A stretch of DNA of 59,258 bases from an uncultured Collinsella sp. (GCA_900556605.1 USPC01000003.1:1-59258), one strand, 5' to 3'; positions 44,734 to 53,310 are shown, counted from the stretch's first letter. Notes: generated by a model from the sequence alone, not told the origin. Numbers and translations: made by a program.

Positions 44734-45150
44734 ATGGTTATGAAACTCGATCAGCTTGTTAACGGTGCCATTAACGTGGGCTTCGGCGCCGCTGCTGTTG
44801 CCGTCGAGGGCAGCAAGAAGGTTCTCGACGACCTCAATACCAAGGGCGAGCAGGTGCGCAAGGACGCAGGCGCCCCCGACATCGCCCGCAGCGTGTCCGA
44901 CATGTTCGAGCAGGCCGGCGGTACCATCTCCGATCTGACCGAGCGCTTGGGCATGCAGGGCGAGACCGCGGCCCAACGCGTGCTCGACGAGCTCATTCTG
45001 GCTCGCGTCCGCGTTATGACCGCGCCCGAGCGTACGGCCTTCCTGGCCCATGTGCGCGACATCGTCGATTCGGTCGAGGACAACGTGACCTCGGTGCCCG
45101 TCGAGTCCGTTGAGCCCGACGATGCGAAGGATACCGAAGAGGCCGAGTAG
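44734..45150 (+). CDS. Phasin-like helical protein
   Basis: The 138-residue protein is almost wholly helical. A hydrophobic N-terminal segment (NGAINVGFGAAAVAVEGSKKVLDDL) is followed by long amphipathic helices (SVSDMFEQAGGTISDLTERLG) and an acidic tail. Its pattern is that of phasin/PhaF-type or UbiB-associated helical proteins. It lies eight bases before the AarF kinase gene, so the two are one operon; a structural or regulatory partnership is plausible but unproved. GGAG lies six bases before the start. Confidence 0.6.
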   Translation: MVMKLDQLVNGAINVGFGAAAVAVEGSKKVLDDLNTKGEQVRKDAGAPDIARSVSDMFEQAGGTISDLTERLGMQGETAAQRVLDELILARVRVMTAPERTAFLAHVRDIVDSVEDNVTSVPVESVEPDDAKDTEEAE

Positions 45151-45158
45151 CAGCGCAG

Positions 45159-46922
45159 ATGGCAGATTCCACCACCGATTACAACAATCTAGATCCCTTG
45201 GGTGACGAGGCGGCGGTTGTCGATGAGGTCGATGCCGCCGTCTCGGGCGCTCGCAAGAAGCCGCGCGCTGTCGATATGGTGCCAGAGGAGCCCGACGCGA
45301 TGGCGCCGGACGAGGAATACCAGCTCACGCCGGCGGGTCGTCGCGAACGCATCGGGCAGATTGTTCGCCTGGTCAAAAAGTACCGTGTGTGGGATAACCT
45401 CACGCCGGTTCGTTTGCGCCGCCTGCTCGAGGAACTCGGCCCCATGTTCGTCAAGATGGGGCAGATTCTGGCCAACCGGTCCGAGATTCTGCCGCAACGC
45501 TTTTGCGACGAGCTGCGTCGTCTGCGCTCCGACGTGGAGCCGGTGCCGTACGAGGTCGTACTCAGTTGTCTGGAAGAAGAATACGGCCTGCGCCTGGGGG
45601 AGATGTTCGATGCGATCGACCCCAATCCGCTTGGTAGCGCATCGCTCGCGCAGGTGCACCGCGCTCGTCTGGTGACGGGCGAGGACGTGGCCGTCAAGGT
45701 GCAGCGCCCCGGTGCGCAGCAGGTTATGGCACAGGACATCGATATCATCCGCTCGGTGGTGCGTATCGTTTCCAAGTTCGTCAACACCGATCAATTCGTT
45801 GACCTGCACGGCGTAGTCGAGGAGTTGTGGACCTCGTTTCGCGAGGAGACCAACTTTTTGGCCGAGGCCAAAAACCTCAACGACTTCTACGAGTTCCATA
45901 AGAGCGTTCATGGCGTGACGTGTCCTAAATCCTATCTGGACCTGTGCACCGAGCACGTGGTGGTTATGGACTACGTCGACGGCATTTCGATCGCCGATCC
46001 TGAACGCTTGGTGGCCGAGGGCTATGACTTGGAAAAGATCGGTGCCGCGATTGTCGAGGACTACTCGACGCAGGTGCTCGACGACGGCTTTTTCCATGCC
46101 GACCCGCATGCGGGAAACATTATTCTCAAGGATAGCATCGTTTACTTTATCGACTTGGGCATGGTCGGACGCATGTCGAGTCACGATCGCGGTATCGTCA
46201 AGGACATGATTTTCGCCGTGGCCGAGGGTGACGTGCCCAAGCTCAAGGATTCGCTCATGCGCTTTGCCGTGACGCGTGGCGATTCGGCTGAGCTCGATCA
46301 TTCGGCCTTTTTGTCCGATCTTGACTTTATCGTGGCTGACTTTGCAGGCCTTGACCTGAAGGATCTGGATATCGGCGAGTTTTTGACCTCGCTGTTAAAC
46401 CTGGCGCGCAAAAACGACGTTGAGCTGCCGAGCGTGGTAACGATGTTCGCCCGCGGCATGGTGACGCTCGAGGGCCTGTTGACCGAGTACATGCCCAACG
46501 TCAACATGATCCAGATCATTCAGACGCATATCAAAAACGAAAAAAGCACTTATGCGCGCGTGCGCGACATGGGACGCGATCTTGCCGCGAGCAGCTATCG
46601 CGCGGCAAAAGGCTCGCTCGAGGCGGCCGAGTATCTGGGCTTGGCTTCGCGTATGCTCACGCGCGGCCAGCTTAAGGTGAACACGCAGATCATGAGCAGC
46701 GATAAGGCGCTGCGACAGCTGGGCGGAATTATCGACCGCATGTCGATGGCAATTGTGATCGCCGGTCTGTTTATCGGTTCGTCGGTGGTGTACTACGCAC
46801 GCATCGAGCCGGTTGTGTTTGGTATCCCAGTCATTGGCTTTATGGGCTACGTGAGCGCGCTGGTGCTGGCGCTTATGCTGGGCCGCAATATCTGGCTCAA
46901 CAGTCACGGCGGCAAGCACTAG
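45159..46922 (+). CDS. AarF/UbiB (ABC1) family atypical kinase
   Basis: The 587-residue protein carries the UbiB signatures: the KxGQ motif (VKMGQILANRSEILP), the Ala-rich ATP loop with its QVH (GSASLAQVHRARL), the catalytic segment HADPHAGNI and the metal-binding DLGMVG. Two C-terminal transmembrane helices follow (MSMAIVIAGLFIGSSVVYYA and the segment ending VLALMLGRNIW). In other bacteria these kinase-like ATPases support isoprenoid-quinone or lipid biosynthesis at the membrane. No quinone genes are nearby. It follows the phasin-like gene. Confidence 0.92.
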   Translation: MADSTTDYNNLDPLGDEAAVVDEVDAAVSGARKKPRAVDMVPEEPDAMAPDEEYQLTPAGRRERIGQIVRLVKKYRVWDNLTPVRLRRLLEELGPMFVKMGQILANRSEILPQRFCDELRRLRSDVEPVPYEVVLSCLEEEYGLRLGEMFDAIDPNPLGSASLAQVHRARLVTGEDVAVKVQRPGAQQVMAQDIDIIRSVVRIVSKFVNTDQFVDLHGVVEELWTSFREETNFLAEAKNLNDFYEFHKSVHGVTCPKSYLDLCTEHVVVMDYVDGISIADPERLVAEGYDLEKIGAAIVEDYSTQVLDDGFFHADPHAGNIILKDSIVYFIDLGMVGRMSSHDRGIVKDMIFAVAEGDVPKLKDSLMRFAVTRGDSAELDHSAFLSDLDFIVADFAGLDLKDLDIGEFLTSLLNLARKNDVELPSVVTMFARGMVTLEGLLTEYMPNVNMIQIIQTHIKNEKSTYARVRDMGRDLAASSYRAAKGSLEAAEYLGLASRMLTRGQLKVNTQIMSSDKALRQLGGIIDRMSMAIVIAGLFIGSSVVYYARIEPVVFGIPVIGFMGYVSALVLALMLGRNIWLNSHGGKH

Positions 46923-46973
46923 AGGCTGCGACCGTCACCGCATTTTCCTATCGCAAACAATAGCTTTTACCTT

Positions 46974-47001
46974 GGGCTTCGCCTGCGTGCGAGGCCCTTT
47001 T
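46974..47001 (+). terminator. Terminator of the UbiB-like operon
   Basis: GGGCTTCGC pairs with GCGAGGCCC (one wobble) and ends in T4. The T run overlaps the -35 box of the following promoter. Confidence 0.8.
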
Positions 47002-47028
47002 GCGTGCTACCATATCGACGGTAATAAT
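47000..47028 (+). promoter_or_regulatory. Promoter of the cobalamin riboswitch transcript
   Basis: TTGCGT (47000-47005) and TAATAAT (47022-47028) are 16-17 bases apart, starting transcription just before the riboswitch. Confidence 0.55.
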
Positions 47029-47040
47029 CGATGGTCTAGA

Positions 47041-47208
47041 TGGTGGTGCGGAGACGCACGAATGCGCGGTTTTCCTGCGCGTTTGGGAGAATCGGGGTGC
47101 AAGTCCCCAGCTGTACCAGTAACCGTAATTCCTCTTGGCTCGGGATGTTCGCGTCGCAGATCGGACGACGTGCCCGAGTCGTTAAGGTTAAGTCGGATCG
47201 CCTCCCAT
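47041..47208 (+). ncRNA. Cobalamin (AdoCbl-type) riboswitch
   Basis: The region has the core of the cobalamin aptamer: GGGAGAATCGGGGTGCAAGT with a closing CCCC (47086-47108), and the B12-box form GCTGTACCAGTAACCGTAA at 47110-47128. The far arm closes with AAGTCGGATCGCCTCCC. Upstream and downstream stems P1 and P3-P6 can be drawn. It lies in the leader of the DUF4430 surface-protein gene. Normally such riboswitches shut expression when cobalamin is abundant. Confidence 0.9.
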
Positions 47209-47210
47209 CT

Positions 47211-47266
47211 TGCATGCGGCTGCGGCGTATGCAGCCGGTGTGCATAGGGCTCTGGAGGGAAGGGGG
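47211..47266 (+). promoter_or_regulatory. Riboswitch expression platform and ribosome site
   Basis: GGCTGC (47218-47223) pairs with GCAGCC (47231-47236), extended by TGCA ends. The ribosome-binding region (GGAGGGAAGGGGG, 47254-47266) follows without an obvious T tract, so control is more likely at translation than by termination (inference). Confidence 0.45.
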
Positions 47267-47272
47267 ACCCCG

Positions 47273-50200
47273 ATGGGGGAACTCGAGCGCAACATGCGCG
47301 ATGACGTGGGGCAGCCTCAAGGCAACGCTCCGAGTATAGACAATGGGGGACAAATGGATATGTTTGAGGACGAGCGTGAGCGCGCCTCGTTGCATCGCCG
47401 TGGCGCGATTGCACGCGGTGTAGCTAAGCGCGGCCTGGTGGCATTCCTGGCCTTCGCGATGGCCTTTGGCACCACGCCGGCTCAGCTGTGGGCCGAGGGC
47501 GCCGAGGGCATTGCCGAGGCTGTGGCTCAGGCTGCGACGCCGAGTGAGGACGCAGCGCTTGCGGGCGGTGCCGCTGAGCAGAGCGGCGCCGAGGTTTCGG
47601 ATTCTGGGAGCGCGCCCGCAGCTAGTACCGCCACAACAGGGGCGGTAGCTGGCGACGAAGGCTCGGCGACGGGGGAGAACCCTGCCGCGAGTGAGCAGTC
47701 TTCGACGGCATCCGCTGGCCAAGCAGGATCTGCCGCCGTGGCTACCGTCCAGGCAGAGAACCCGACAGAAACCGGCGATGTCGCCAAGAAGCAAGTCGAG
47801 GTCTCGTTCTCGATTATCGGCACCGATGCCGACGGCAAGGCTCAGACCTGGGTGGCACCTACGCAGCTCAAGCTCGACGAGGGCGCGACGGCTGCGGATG
47901 CCTTTATTAAGCTGCAAGAGAAGACGGGCTTCAAGGCGGACTACGATCCGAACACGGCATACGGTTTCTACCTCGAAAGCATCACATCCCCGAGCGATGG
48001 CCGCACGCTTGCCTTCGATCCGGCGACTTATGCCTACTGGCAGCTGTTCGTCGACGGCGCGTCTTCCTCGGTTGGCGCGAGCAGCATCAAGCTCACCCAG
48101 GGGCAGAAGATTGAGTTTGCCTATACGGCTGGTAGCGCGTCCCCTGTCGTTAAGGACCAGGTTGCCGCAAATGTGACCGTCATTGGTCGCGATGCCCAGG
48201 GCAAGACTCAGACTTGGGTCGATAACGCGCAGTATGTGGTGACGTCCGGCTCGAGCGCACTTGACCTTACGAAGGTCGCGCTCGAGGCGAATGGCATCGA
48301 CGCCTTTGCTGCGGGCTCCTTCATTCTGAGCCTTAAGTACAACGGCGTTGAGCTGGGTACGCCGTTCGATTATTCGACCTCTTGGCAGCTGTTTATCAAC
48401 GGCAAGTCGAGCGACCGCACGGCAGACAATGTCACCATTCATGCTGGCGATACCGTTACGTGGTTCTACGGTGGCTGGGGCGACCAGTTGCCATCCGATT
48501 CTGTTCATGCTTCCGTTCAGGTCCTCGGTAAGGACAAGGACGGCAAGCAGCAGGTTTGGGCCTCGACGGGCCAGACGAGTCTCAAGGCTGGTTCCACTGC
48601 TAAGGATTTGCTGGAGCAGACTGGTCTTACCCTCCATGCTACAGAAGAGTCTTGGGGTTGGTACCTCAGCGGCATTACCTCGCCGCTTGACGGTAAGATC
48701 TATGAGTATGATCCTGCGACCAAAAGTTATTGGCAGTTCTATGTAAATGGCAAGTTCGCCCAGGTCGGGGCCGGCAACTACGAACTCCAAGAGGGTGACG
48801 CCGTCACCTTTATGTATGGTGCTGACGCCGATGCCCTCCCCGGTCAGGTTCTTGGGTCCGTCGATGTTGTCGGTCCCGATGTCAACGGCAACAATACTCG
48901 CTGGGGCTCGGCAAGCAATGTTTCCCTGCCCGAAGGCTCTACGGCCCAGGACCTTATTGAGACGGTTCTGAAGGCGAAGGGCGTTACGTACAACGGCTCC
49001 CAGAGTGGTGAGTACTGGTTCCTGAATTCCATTACTTCGCCGTTCGATCACAAGCCGTATGGCTGGGATGGTGCGACCAAGAAATATTGGCGTCTGTTTA
49101 TCAACGGAGAGCCCTCATCTCTCTGCGCCAACCAGGTCACGCTCAAGAGCGGCGACAAGGCTACGTTTGCCTACACCACCGATAAATCGCCCATGCCCGA
49201 TCCCGACAAGATTGTCGTGGACCCGAGTGCAACGACTCCTGATTGGGATGCCGAGTGGGCCGGCTACGGCAACAGTGGCAACGGTTCGACCGTAACGGAT
49301 GCCAAGACACCTGCGCAGGCCGCCGGTCTTAAGTGGGCCTTCGATTGGAAGGCCGAGTCTGGTCAGCAGTATGCCAACTGCAGCGAACCTGTCATCGCTA
49401 ACGGCTTTGTGTACATCGCGACCGAGAACGAGCTCATTAAGATCGATTCGTCCACGGGCAAAAAGGTTGCCTCTGCGCCGCTTGCCTCCAAGGTGAGCTA
49501 TACCTCTCGTCCGATCTATACCAACGGCCTTATCATCGTTCCGCTCAACGGCGGTGCGGTCCAGGCGATTACTGCAGACAAGCTGATCTGCAAGTGGCTG
49601 ACGCCTGGTTTGACGGACTTGACGCAGAGCTCCTGCACCGTCGTTTCGGACGGCGAGTATGTCTATGTTGGTACGGTCGATATTTCGTATGACGAGAACT
49701 ACAACGCGACCTACGGCAACGGCTCCCTGAAGCGTATCAAGATTGCCACGGGCGAAGTCTCTTGGCAGAACATTGACCCTTCCGAGGGCTATTATTGGAC
49801 TGGCGCTGCGCTGACGGATAAGTACACCATTGTTCCTACGAGCGCGGGCACGCTTAAGTGCATTGATAAGACGACGGGCGATGTCGTTTCGACCATGAAG
49901 CTCGGCGCTGTCGCAAATGCCGATTGCATTGCCGATCCGTCCAATGGTTCGACCTTCTATCAGATGACGCACGACGGAAAGCTCCATGTGATTTCGCTTT
50001 CGGCGAAGGGTGTGCTGAGTGAACAGAAGACGGTTGATCTGAGCCTTACGAATAATCTGAGCGCCCCAGCGGTGTCTGGTGACAATCTGATTGTCGGCGG
50101 ACAGACGGCTACGGGCTCTGCTCTGGTTCTCTATAACCTGAAGACTGGTAAGACCACGATGGTCGCTGCTGCCGACGGCAAGGCGCTGCCGGCTGGCCTC

Positions 50201-51148
50201 AACGGTATTGCTGCTACTCCGCTGGTGAGTGTTCAGGGCGGCAAGACCTATGTGTACTTCACCGTTAACAGCGCGGATAGCAAGGATTACGTCAACTACT
50301 CTGCTGGTGGTGGCGTGTATCGCTATACGCTCGGCGACGCAGAGGCGACGCAGATTTATGATGCGGCTGGCCATTACCAATACTGTGACTCTCCGGTCAT
50401 TGCCGATGCTTCTGGCAACCTCTACTACATCAATGATTCGGGCACGCTGTTCAAGCTCGGGGCTGTTGAGTCTTGGACGGTTGCCTTTAATTCCAACGGC
50501 GGGTCTGCTTGCGACACTAAGTTTGTTGCTACGGCCGACGGCAAGCTGGTCAAGCCGGCCGATCCGACGCGCGATGGCTACACTTTCGGCGGTTGGTTCA
50601 CCGATGAGGCTTGCACGCAGGCGTATGACTTCAGTACGCCGGTGACGGCCGATCTGACGCTGTATGCCAAGTGGACCAAGAATGCTGTTAACCCTGGCGG
50701 CAATGGCGGTTCTGGCACTAATGGTGGCAACGGTGGCGCTGGCAACGGTTCTGGTGCTGGTGCCGGCACTGGCACGGGTTCCGGTTCCGGCTCTAAGGGC
50801 CAGCAGGCCGGCGGCGCTATCGCCCCGGGTCATAAGCCGACGACCAAGACGACGGTGTCGACCAAGACCGAGACCAAGGACAACAAGTCCGACAAGAAGG
50901 ACACCGATAAGTCCGATAAGAAGGACGAGAAGAAGTCTGACAAGAAGTCTGACAAGAAGGACAACAAGTCCGACAAGAAGTCCGATTCCAAGTCCGATAC
51001 GGGTGCTGCTTCCACGACCACTGCTAAGAAGTCCTCTAGTGCCTCCGAGCAGGAGACTGGCACCAACCCGCTCGCCATTGTTGGCGTTGCCGCCGGCGTC
51101 ATCGGTCTCGCCATCGTCGGCGTGTTCGTGTTCACCAAACGTCGGTAG
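47273..51148 (+). CDS. Riboswitch-controlled surface protein: four DUF4430 domains, beta-propeller, InlB-like repeat
   Basis: The 1291-residue protein has an extended signal peptide (core LVAFLAFAMAFGTTPAQLWA) and four DUF4430 (transcobalamin C-terminal-like) domains at about 176-286, 296-403, 411-520 and 526-638. Each contains a version of the motif W-(Q/R)-(L/F)-(F/Y)-(V/I)-(D/N)-G. A repeat-built beta-propeller resembling PQQ/WD-type folds occupies about 676-1068 (IANGFVYIATENELIKIDSS, TSAGTLKCIDKTTGDVVSTM). An InlB B-repeat is at 1069-1136 (RDGYTFGGWFTDEACTQAYDF), then a Gly-rich linker, a Lys/Asp/Ser wall-spanning stretch (about 1198-1243) and a C-terminal membrane helix with an RR tail. 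Riboswitch control argues for B12 binding. No canonical LPxTG is present. A later start at 47353 is possible. Confidence 0.85.
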   Translation: MGELERNMRDDVGQPQGNAPSIDNGGQMDMFEDERERASLHRRGAIARGVAKRGLVAFLAFAMAFGTTPAQLWAEGAEGIAEAVAQAATPSEDAALAGGAAEQSGAEVSDSGSAPAASTATTGAVAGDEGSATGENPAASEQSSTASAGQAGSAAVATVQAENPTETGDVAKKQVEVSFSIIGTDADGKAQTWVAPTQLKLDEGATAADAFIKLQEKTGFKADYDPNTAYGFYLESITSPSDGRTLAFDPATYAYWQLFVDGASSSVGASSIKLTQGQKIEFAYTAGSASPVVKDQVAANVTVIGRDAQGKTQTWVDNAQYVVTSGSSALDLTKVALEANGIDAFAAGSFILSLKYNGVELGTPFDYSTSWQLFINGKSSDRTADNVTIHAGDTVTWFYGGWGDQLPSDSVHASVQVLGKDKDGKQQVWASTGQTSLKAGSTAKDLLEQTGLTLHATEESWGWYLSGITSPLDGKIYEYDPATKSYWQFYVNGKFAQVGAGNYELQEGDAVTFMYGADADALPGQVLGSVDVVGPDVNGNNTRWGSASNVSLPEGSTAQDLIETVLKAKGVTYNGSQSGEYWFLNSITSPFDHKPYGWDGATKKYWRLFINGEPSSLCANQVTLKSGDKATFAYTTDKSPMPDPDKIVVDPSATTPDWDAEWAGYGNSGNGSTVTDAKTPAQAAGLKWAFDWKAESGQQYANCSEPVIANGFVYIATENELIKIDSSTGKKVASAPLASKVSYTSRPIYTNGLIIVPLNGGAVQAITADKLICKWLTPGLTDLTQSSCTVVSDGEYVYVGTVDISYDENYNATYGNGSLKRIKIATGEVSWQNIDPSEGYYWTGAALTDKYTIVPTSAGTLKCIDKTTGDVVSTMKLGAVANADCIADPSNGSTFYQMTHDGKLHVISLSAKGVLSEQKTVDLSLTNNLSAPAVSGDNLIVGGQTATGSALVLYNLKTGKTTMVAAADGKALPAGLNGIAATPLVSVQGGKTYVYFTVNSADSKDYVNYSAGGGVYRYTLGDAEATQIYDAAGHYQYCDSPVIADASGNLYYINDSGTLFKLGAVESWTVAFNSNGGSACDTKFVATADGKLVKPADPTRDGYTFGGWFTDEACTQAYDFSTPVTADLTLYAKWTKNAVNPGGNGGSGTNGGNGGAGNGSGAGAGTGTGSGSGSKGQQAGGAIAPGHKPTTKTTVSTKTETKDNKSDKKDTDKSDKKDEKKSDKKSDKKDNKSDKKSDSKSDTGAASTTTAKKSSSASEQETGTNPLAIVGVAAGVIGLAIVGVFVFTKRR

Positions 51149-52051
51149 GTGAGGGCTGTGTCCAATAAATCCAAGGACGCTGACCCCAAGCAACCAGATT
51201 CCTCGTTCATTCAGTTCGACGATGCAAAGCAACAGGGCGCCGCTTCGGCGGCGTCCGCCCCTCGTCGCAAGACGCTCCTCGGCGTCCTGACTGCCGCGTG
51301 CACCATTCTGATCGTCGTCTCGCTGGGTTTCGTCCATCCTTCCGAGAGCGGTGCCTGGTCCATCGACTGGATCATTCAGACCGTGACGGGGGAGAGCGTC
51401 GTAACCAAGGACACCAAGGTGTCTGGCTCGACTACGACTTCGGGCGAGGCCAGTTCCAAGGATTCTAAGTCATCGAATGACGCAAAAGATGAGTCCAAGC
51501 ATTCTGATGAGTCCAAGTCCAAGGACGATTCCGAGTCTTCAAACAAGGAATCGGACAAGAACTCGGATAACAAGAAGTCCGAGGACCAGGACGGCAAGAA
51601 GTCTGGCGATAAATCCGCTGCCCAAAATACGGGAGTCGGTGATACTTCCAATGCGTCTGGCGGTGGCCAGTCGTCTGATGGAGCCTCATCCTCTAATGGT
51701 GGAAACGCCTCCTCGGGCGGCCAGGGCGGCTCGCAGGAGTCCAGCTACGTAACGGTGACGGTTTCGGTCACATCGAGCGCTGTGGGCAATCCTGTGTCTT
51801 CTGGTGGCACCTTTACCTTTAACGAAGGCGCTACCGTCTACGATGCCCTGTGCGCGCTGGGCCTTTCTGTCAACGCACATGGCTCGTCGTACGGCACGTA
51901 TGTTTCTGCGATTGGTGGTTTGGCCGAGAAACAGTACGGCGGCACGAGCGGCTGGATGTACTCCGTCAACGGCACAACGCCCATGACGGCCTGCAGCAAC
52001 TACGTTCTCTCCAACGGCGACAACGTGGTCTGGTATTACGTTACAGGCTAG
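51149..52051 (+). CDS. Second DUF4430 protein with membrane anchor
   Basis: The 300-residue protein has an N-terminal membrane helix (about 38-55, KTLLGVLTAACTILIVVSLGF), a long Ser/Lys/Asp-rich linker (about 90-200), and one C-terminal DUF4430 domain (TVYDALCALGL, GGTSGWMYSVNG, GDNVVWYYV). It starts at the base after the stop of the large DUF4430 gene (a GTG; a second GTG at 51158 is alternative), so both are under the riboswitch. The linker resembles that of its partner. A companion receptor or cobalamin handover partner is inferred. A terminator follows. Confidence 0.85.
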   Translation: MRAVSNKSKDADPKQPDSSFIQFDDAKQQGAASAASAPRRKTLLGVLTAACTILIVVSLGFVHPSESGAWSIDWIIQTVTGESVVTKDTKVSGSTTTSGEASSKDSKSSNDAKDESKHSDESKSKDDSESSNKESDKNSDNKKSEDQDGKKSGDKSAAQNTGVGDTSNASGGGQSSDGASSSNGGNASSGGQGGSQESSYVTVTVSVTSSAVGNPVSSGGTFTFNEGATVYDALCALGLSVNAHGSSYGTYVSAIGGLAEKQYGGTSGWMYSVNGTTPMTACSNYVLSNGDNVVWYYVTG

Positions 52052-52073
52052 AGGCTTCGACATAGCGCGCCAG

Positions 52074-52111
52074 ACGGGCGGTTCCGACAGACATCCGGGC
52101 CGCCCGTTTTT
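52074..52111 (+). terminator. Terminator of the DUF4430 operon
   Basis: ACGGGCGG pairs with CCGCCCGT and runs into T5. Confidence 0.9.
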
Positions 52112-52150
52112 CATGCGAATGGGATTGGGTCGCCGGGTCTCTCGGCAAAC

Positions 52151-52184
52151 AAAAAACCGGTTGGAATGGGAATTCCAACCGGTT
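52151..52184 (-). terminator. Terminator of the first GtrA gene
   Basis: AACCGGTTGGAAT pairs perfectly with its complement (13 bp, 4-base loop) and runs into T6 on the minus strand. Confidence 0.85.
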
Positions 52185-52210
52185 ATACATTCAAGCAAAT
52201 AGCGAATCGA

Positions 52211-52618
52211 CTACGACCGTGCGCCCTCGAGGAAGAAGCGGCGGCTGAAGTAGTTGTACCAGGTGACGAGGAACGTGGCGATGGCCTTCATGGCCTGGTA
52301 GCCGATGCTCAAAAACGTGACGCCCACAAACATGTACAGGTCGTTGAGGCCCAGGCCGATCACCGACAGGATGGTGAAGATCGTGAACTCGCGCTTGCGG
52401 CTCATGCCCTCGCGATGGTCGAACACGTACTTCATGCTGAGCCAGTAGTTGACCACGACGGACGTGGTAAACGAGACCGTGGTGCTCATCAAAAAGTCGA
52501 GGTGAAACAGCTCGACGAGCGCAATGAGCATACCCCAGTCGATGCCAAAGGAGATAAGACCCACGACAGCGAACTTGAGGAACTGCTTGGTATGAGGTTG
52601 TGCCAGTGCCTTGCGCAC
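52211..52618 (-). CDS. GtrA family membrane protein (copy 1)
   Basis: The 135-residue protein has four membrane helices and the GtrA signature (FLKFAVVGLISFGIDWGML, then NYWLSMKYVF). GtrA proteins are thought to flip or shuttle polyprenyl-phosphate-linked sugars for cell-surface glycans. Translation probably begins at a GTG with a weak ribosome site. It is paralogous to the neighbour encoded at 52837. No glycosyltransferase is adjacent. Confidence 0.85.
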   Translation of the reverse strand: MRKALAQPHTKQFLKFAVVGLISFGIDWGMLIALVELFHLDFLMSTTVSFTTSVVVNYWLSMKYVFDHREGMSRKREFTIFTILSVIGLGLNDLYMFVGVTFLSIGYQAMKAIATFLVTWYNYFSRRFFLEGARS

Positions 52619-52764
52619 GTAATCACATCCAATGCGTTGATGAATCGAGCAGAGGATACTTTAGAGCTTTTGCAAGGGAAACGTAAGGTCCTTGCCAAGA
52701 ACTATACGAACTCGCCAAATTTTCAAGAGCTAATCCGCAAACGTTGAAAATTTGCCCGTAAACG

Positions 52765-52815
52765 AGCAAAGCCCACGAACGACACAGCGCTCGACGTGCG
52801 TCATCCGTGGGCATC
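52765..52815 (-). terminator. Hairpin between the two GtrA genes
   Basis: GCCCACG pairs with CGTGGGC across a long loop with an internal stem and runs into TTTGC on the minus strand. It probably terminates the second GtrA transcript. Confidence 0.55.
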
Positions 52816-52836
52816 GTAAAGCTGTAAGGTTGCGAG

Positions 52837-53232
52837 TTACTTGGTCTCGTCGCCTTCCAGGAAGATCTTTCGGGTCACAAAGTTGTAGACCATGACAAGC
52901 GCGGTGGCGCAGATCTTGGCGATATTGGCCTCGAGTCCCAGACCGGCGTTGAGTGTCAACACGATAGCGTCGTTGAGTACCAGGCCGATCACGGACAGCA
53001 CGACAAAGATAATGAACTCGCGGCGGCGGCTCATGCCCTCCTTGTGCGCAAACACGTACTTCATGCTGGCGAGGTAGTTAAAGATGAGTGAGATGATAAA
53101 GCCGCTGGTGTTGGCGATTAGGATGTTGAGGCCCAGACCGTAGTGGAGCAGATTCATAATGCCAAAGTCGATGACCGTGGCAATGACACCGACGACGCCA
53201 AATTTCATGATCTGCGCAAGGAGCTTTTGCAT
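52837..53232 (-). CDS. GtrA family membrane protein (copy 2)
   Basis: The 131-residue paralogue of the preceding GtrA shares the block GMSRRREF-IIFVVLSVIGLVLND and ends FVTRKIFLEGD. Four helices are present. The start at 53232 is chosen because AGG lies at a suitable distance and it fits the usual GtrA length; a TTG at 53295 would add 21 residues. It lies downstream of fbp on the same strand. Confidence 0.8.
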   Translation of the reverse strand: MQKLLAQIMKFGVVGVIATVIDFGIMNLLHYGLGLNILIANTSGFIISLIFNYLASMKYVFAHKEGMSRRREFIIFVVLSVIGLVLNDAIVLTLNAGLGLEANIAKICATALVMVYNFVTRKIFLEGDETK

Positions 53233-53310
53233 GGTACCTGCCTTAAGCTGGCGCCGAAGCGCCGCGGGGATGACAAACTCAGCAAGTTTAGCCAATCCCC
53301 ACGGGTGGAG

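Noticed and set aside
47036..49051. 671-residue antisense frame across the riboswitch
   Set aside because: It runs through a conserved riboswitch on the other strand and has no ribosome site or domain.
50866..51000. CRISPR-like short repeats
   Set aside because: The repetition comes from Lys/Asp/Ser codons inside a reading frame, without spacers of regular length.
49115..51337. 740-residue frame opposite the DUF4430 gene
   Set aside because: The sense strand encodes clear repeat domains; the antisense product is Arg/Gly/Leu-rich without any motif.
52211..53232. Surface-polysaccharide gene cluster around the GtrA genes
   Set aside because: No glycosyltransferase, flippase or polymerase gene accompanies them in the window.
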